Source: Phanerochaete sordida (Eukaryota > Basidiomycota > Agaricomycetes > Polyporales > Phanerochaetaceae). Taken from it: a stretch of 64,000 bases of DNA. Below the pieces are notes generated by a model. The model saw only the letters and a list, made by a program, of their open reading frames with translations, was not told the DNA's origin and searched no databases. Within the stretch, counting starts at the first letter, position 1. Every line of letters starts with the position of its first letter. The stretch is taken from NCBI GenBank assembly GCA_019973155.2, contig BPQB01000003.1, positions 434,001 to 498,000 on the forward strand, read 5' to 3'. Shown here in pieces: positions 60,525 through 64,000 of the stretch. The translations under genes and the position numbers were made by a program.

Positions 60525-61940
60525 ATTTTTTTCATAGCCCGTCGCGTCCCACAATGTCGACACCGACCACAAGCTACAAGGAAAGACGCCGTCTGTTGGA
60601 TCACGGCGGCGGAGCTCACCTTCGCTTATGGTGACAGGAAGAACGCTTGCACACGACACGTTTAGTGGGACATGCAGTGGAGCGCGATGTCACGCTTTTC
60701 TGGGGGTGCCGAACAAGAACAGCTAGAAGAACAAAAGAAAATCACCGTAAACTGGGCATAGAGCACCACCTCGAGGATATCTGTCAGATTTTCGGAGTGC
60801 GTGGAATGCAAGAGCCACGCACGTTCATTTCTAGCCCTGACAGACACAATCGGATGGAGATGTATGACAAGCGACGATGGTGTCTGCGCGGCCACCTGGG
60901 GGCTGGTAGACAGTTTGCTTGCAGGGAACGAAGAGGACCGTGGCGCGGACTTGACACGAAGGGCGGAAGGGCACCAATGGGATATTGCATGGAGGAGCAG
61001 ATGTTCAGTGAATACGCGATGGCCATTGAACAGAATAACACCGCGTGCTGCCGCGCTGCATTCCGAGGCCTGACGTGCCGCGCCACGCTACTGATGGATC
61101 CCATTCTGTCCCTAATGACGGCGTCCCGCCGTTTGAACTCACACCGATCATAGTCGCTGACAGCTGGCTCGTACCGTATCAAACGGGCGCCGCACGAGCT
61201 GTCGCGGCGACCGCAAGCTGAGGTACAGCGGTGACGTAGCTACCGCAGTGCGGATGTACCTTCGCAAGAGCGATCATGCTATGCTGCACTACGAGCTGAC
61301 TGTCAGGACGGTAAAGCTGAAGCAAGATCGTCACAGTACCAAATATATTCCCCTACTAGAGCAGTAGCCAAGCAATTCGTATATATTCCGAGGACGCCTC
61401 CAGAGGAATCCTCGTCTAGCGATGTCACCAAGTTGCGATGGCGGTGGTCGTCCCTGAGTGTCACGAGAACGTAGGCGGTGACATCCCCAACGGAGTTTTG
61501 ACCGGCGTTCTCGCTGATGCTGCTGATTTGGGGACCCCGCGTCCTTCTGAGTTATCAAATGCAGGTACTAGGATGAGGTAGCTCTCGACGACTAGCACGT
61601 AAAATCGCGAGCCGACGAAGGGTCGCAGACAGCGTTGAGAACAAGATGCGAAGCGCTGGCCCGCGCTGCTGCGTCTTCTGGCTGCGCGTCTACTACAGCT
61701 TACGGCCTGCGCGTACGGAAATGAGGAATTACTTCTGAATCGTCCTCGAGAGCTCAATACGCCGCTTCACGGGACGAGGAAAATCCTGACATGTATTTCG
61801 GATCAACATTCAAGGGTACAGGTACATTGATATCGTGGCAGTAGCGTGAGGAGGACAAGTGCCAGAGATGGAAATCATTCGGGTAGGAGGTGACGAGTCT
61901 AGTGTGGCAGCCGGTTCGAAGTCTGAGGTGACCATCAGCT
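60525..61940. other. Upstream spacer of array gene B
   Basis: About 1.4 kb without a gene; diverged counterpart of 57642-59150. It ends near the 3' flank of gene C. Confidence 0.6.
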
Positions 61941-61992
61941 AAGAACAGTTGGAGAATATCTTAGCGACTCACCGAATGTGCGCATGGGTCGC

Positions 61993-62478
61993 CTAGGGTC
62001 CAGCAACCCGGACAATGACGGGGCTGCCGTCGGTGTTGAGCCTCATGAAATGCTCCCCTACGCTGAATACATGTATTTTGTAGCTGTCGCCGTCCGCCAT
62101 TCCGAAGGTGTAGCTGTAGACCTTGTCGATGACGAACCGGAAGGTGTACTGGAAGGGACCAGTCCCCGCGTCACCGAAGAAGTACTTGAGGATCCCGGTC
62201 GTCTTCTGGAAGTCCTCTGGCAGGGTGATCCACTTGTTCTCCACCGTCCAGTGGACGGGGATATCGAACGCGTCATCCCCTTGGGCGGCGGACTGAGCGA
62301 CCGCGGCTCCCGCAGCGCCAGCGCCATCGACAGCGGTCCCGACCTCGTACTCGACACCGCGTGAGCTGACGGCTTTCTTCCACTGAACGCTGCCGTATTC
62401 GAATCTGCCGAGGATATCTATCGTCAGCCGAGGTTTTGATTCCGGCGTAGAGTATGAGATCGCTCACGACTGTGCCAT
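61993..62478 (-). CDS. Tandem-array protein C, divergent paralogue with a coding intron near the start
   Basis: About 140 residues in two exons. The first exon encodes only MAQS (ATG at 62478); an intron at 62405-62467 joins it to FEYGSVQWKKAVSSRGVEYE. The body keeps the family pattern: FDIPVHWTVENKWITLPEDF, FQYTFRFVIDKVYSYTFGMA, DGDSYKIHVFSVGEHFMRLN and a C-terminal VIVRVAGP. It is clearly the most diverged member. Compared with A and B, whose intron lies just upstream of the ATG, here the ATG lies in the exon before the intron. A TATA-like TTTAAAAG lies about 75 bases upstream (62549-62557). Confidence 0.78.
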
Positions 62479-62557
62479 GGTTTTTGACTTATCAAAGGGA
62501 TAAGAGGATGCTGAGGGGTCGGTGAGATGAGCCAGGGGAACTGCAGACCTTTTAAAG

Positions 62558-64000
62558 CATCACCCTCACCGCTTCCACGCCTTGGGACTTGACAGGGCGA
62601 GCACAATTTTGGGACTCTTACCTTAGGGTTACCCTGGTTGTGAGATGATACTCGGCCTGCAGCGTTCAAGCCAGTCTTCCAGGTACGGAGGAGGAGCCCG
62701 TTGGTATTAGCGACGAAGGAATGTCATACAAACACTCCACCGAATGTAAAGACCGCTATTCTAGGCGGTCAAGTGAGCTCAGAGAGGTCACGATGTAACA
62801 CGCGGCTCGGCTACATTCGATAGCTGCAAGTGTATGTGACGGGAAGCCGCGCGAGATGAATGGTAAGAATGATGAGAGAGGCGGAGGTGGAGCCTGCCAG
62901 GGCACATACGATCACAGAAAGCCGTGCGATGATAACTGTGGAAGCAGAGCTCACTGGAGTGCTGTAGAGCCAGGCGAGCACTTGCACGACCTGCAGGAAT
63001 TTGCCCGTGAAGTGCAAACAGAACGCGACGCGGAGGACATGCAGGTGACGCCTCTTCTCCGCCGTGAGAGCATTCCACTTGCAAACACGCGGCCTAAGCG
63101 AGGGCGATTGATGCGGCCGCGAGCGAGCGCGGCCAGACTGACGCGCGGGACGTGCCCCACGTCGCGCTGAGTGCCTTATTTTACATGGGGTACGCGGGCG
63201 GTCATGCTCCCAGCCAGATTTCTCGTGCCCCACGACGCGAAATGCGACTTATGTTACATGGGGCACGCGGAGGACTCCGGGGCGCGGCCTGCGGCGCCAG
63301 GCTTCACGTCCTGCGAGCCCTCCATCAATCACTCGGTAAGCGGCGGCGACGACTTGCGCACTGTGCGCAGCTTGTCCCTCCACCTCCTGCCTTATTAAAA
63401 TTACCAATATATTTTTCCACACACTAGACAACTGTGCCTACAGGCCTGCCGATTTGCGCAGCGATTGGGCGACGGGTGGGAGGCCGACGAACTCGAACGC
63501 ACCTTCGGGCGCGATCCGAGGTGCCCGGGGTCTCGGCATGCGCTCCCGTGCCGCTTCCGGGCGCTTCGGGCTCGTGTATCCCGGAGCGATTCAAGGATAG
63601 CTTTGCATGCAACGCATGGAAGTGAACGCATACGCGCATGTGCCTTGGGGCTGGAGCTGAACGCACCAAGACCCCGACCGACCTGTGACACGGAGTGAAA
63701 TGATAGCTCAAATTCGTAAGGTAGGCCCAGTTCACGCACGGTTGCATCACATGATGTGTGACACTCTGTGACGCACTGGCGCGGGAAACGCGGGGGCGGG
63801 GCGTCTAAGGGGTTATCGCGGACAGGAGATAATGGAAGGGATACACAGCGAGTGATGGGGCAACTAGACTATGACCGAAGCTTTGTAGTGCTAAAGGGGT
63901 GAAAATGCAGTGGTAGCAAGCTTTTCAGCTATCTGCAGACTGCCTGACAGTCCAAGGCAATAGTCAGAAATTTGACCGAGTTTAACCCTCATATACTGGC
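62558..64000. other. Right-end region without supported gene
   Basis: About 1.4 kb. Several frames overlap on both strands with no motif or splice logic. The only structure seen is the hairpin pair at 63151-63267 and an A/T-rich stretch near 63390-63420. Confidence 0.5.
63151..63267. repeat. Two tandem 44-bp hairpin repeats
   Basis: Unit 1 (63151-63194) and unit 2 (63224-63267) are direct copies, 35 of 44 bases identical, 73 bases apart. Each begins CGTGCCCCA and ends TGGGGCACG (unit 2, perfect 9-bp inverted repeat) or TGGGGTACG (unit 1, one mismatch), around a 26-base centre. Meaning unknown. Confidence 0.65.

Overview
This is a nuclear fungal genomic window, most likely from an Agaricomycete (basidiomycete, probably a polypore relative). 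The reasons are compact genes cut by many introns of about 50-60 bases with GT...AG ends, GC-rich coding sequence with tightly spaced divergent promoters, and families typical of mushrooms: a DUF6535 membrane protein, a membrane-anchored GH76-like protein, a fungal Ugo1 and a tricalbin. Nothing suggests a virus, plasmid or transposon.

Layout. 0.2-8 kb: a serine-rich coiled-coil protein, ALG10 (N-glycan glucosyltransferase) divergent from MTQ2 (eRF1 methyltransferase), and a TauD-type dioxygenase. 8-18 kb: an OPT oligopeptide transporter, PRP19 divergent from SGT2, and a GH76-like protein whose second catalytic aspartate seems lost. 18-34 kb: a five-C2 tricalbin, a predicted small secreted protein, an intron-containing tRNA-Gln(CUG), a HAD nucleotidase, UGO1, and a transcription factor joining three Myb repeats to three Sfp1-like zinc fingers, divergent from CDC40/PRP17. 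35-48 kb: a 66-residue secreted peptide precursor with three dibasic sites, MCM3, an F-BAR RhoGAP with Lys in place of the arginine finger, the RINT1/Tip20 tether subunit, and a beta-carbonic anhydrase with a possible upstream mitochondrial-type first exon. 49-56 kb: a DUF6535 protein and a peroxisomal ABC transporter (PXA1/ABCD).

56-62.5 kb is accessory: a tandem array of three paralogous small proteins of unknown function, each in a repeated unit. Two have one 5'UTR intron and two apparent 3'UTR introns, and a fourth unit has lost its gene but keeps its 3' flank. 62.5-64 kb shows no gene, only a pair of tandem hairpin repeats.

Most genes are unrelated housekeeping genes (splicing, replication, ER and mitochondrial membranes, translation termination) without operon logic. 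The best candidates for undescribed biology are the Kex2-type peptide precursor at 36.5 kb and the 56-62.5 kb array. All exon structures were read by eye from splice signals and reading frame; no alignment or RNA evidence was available.
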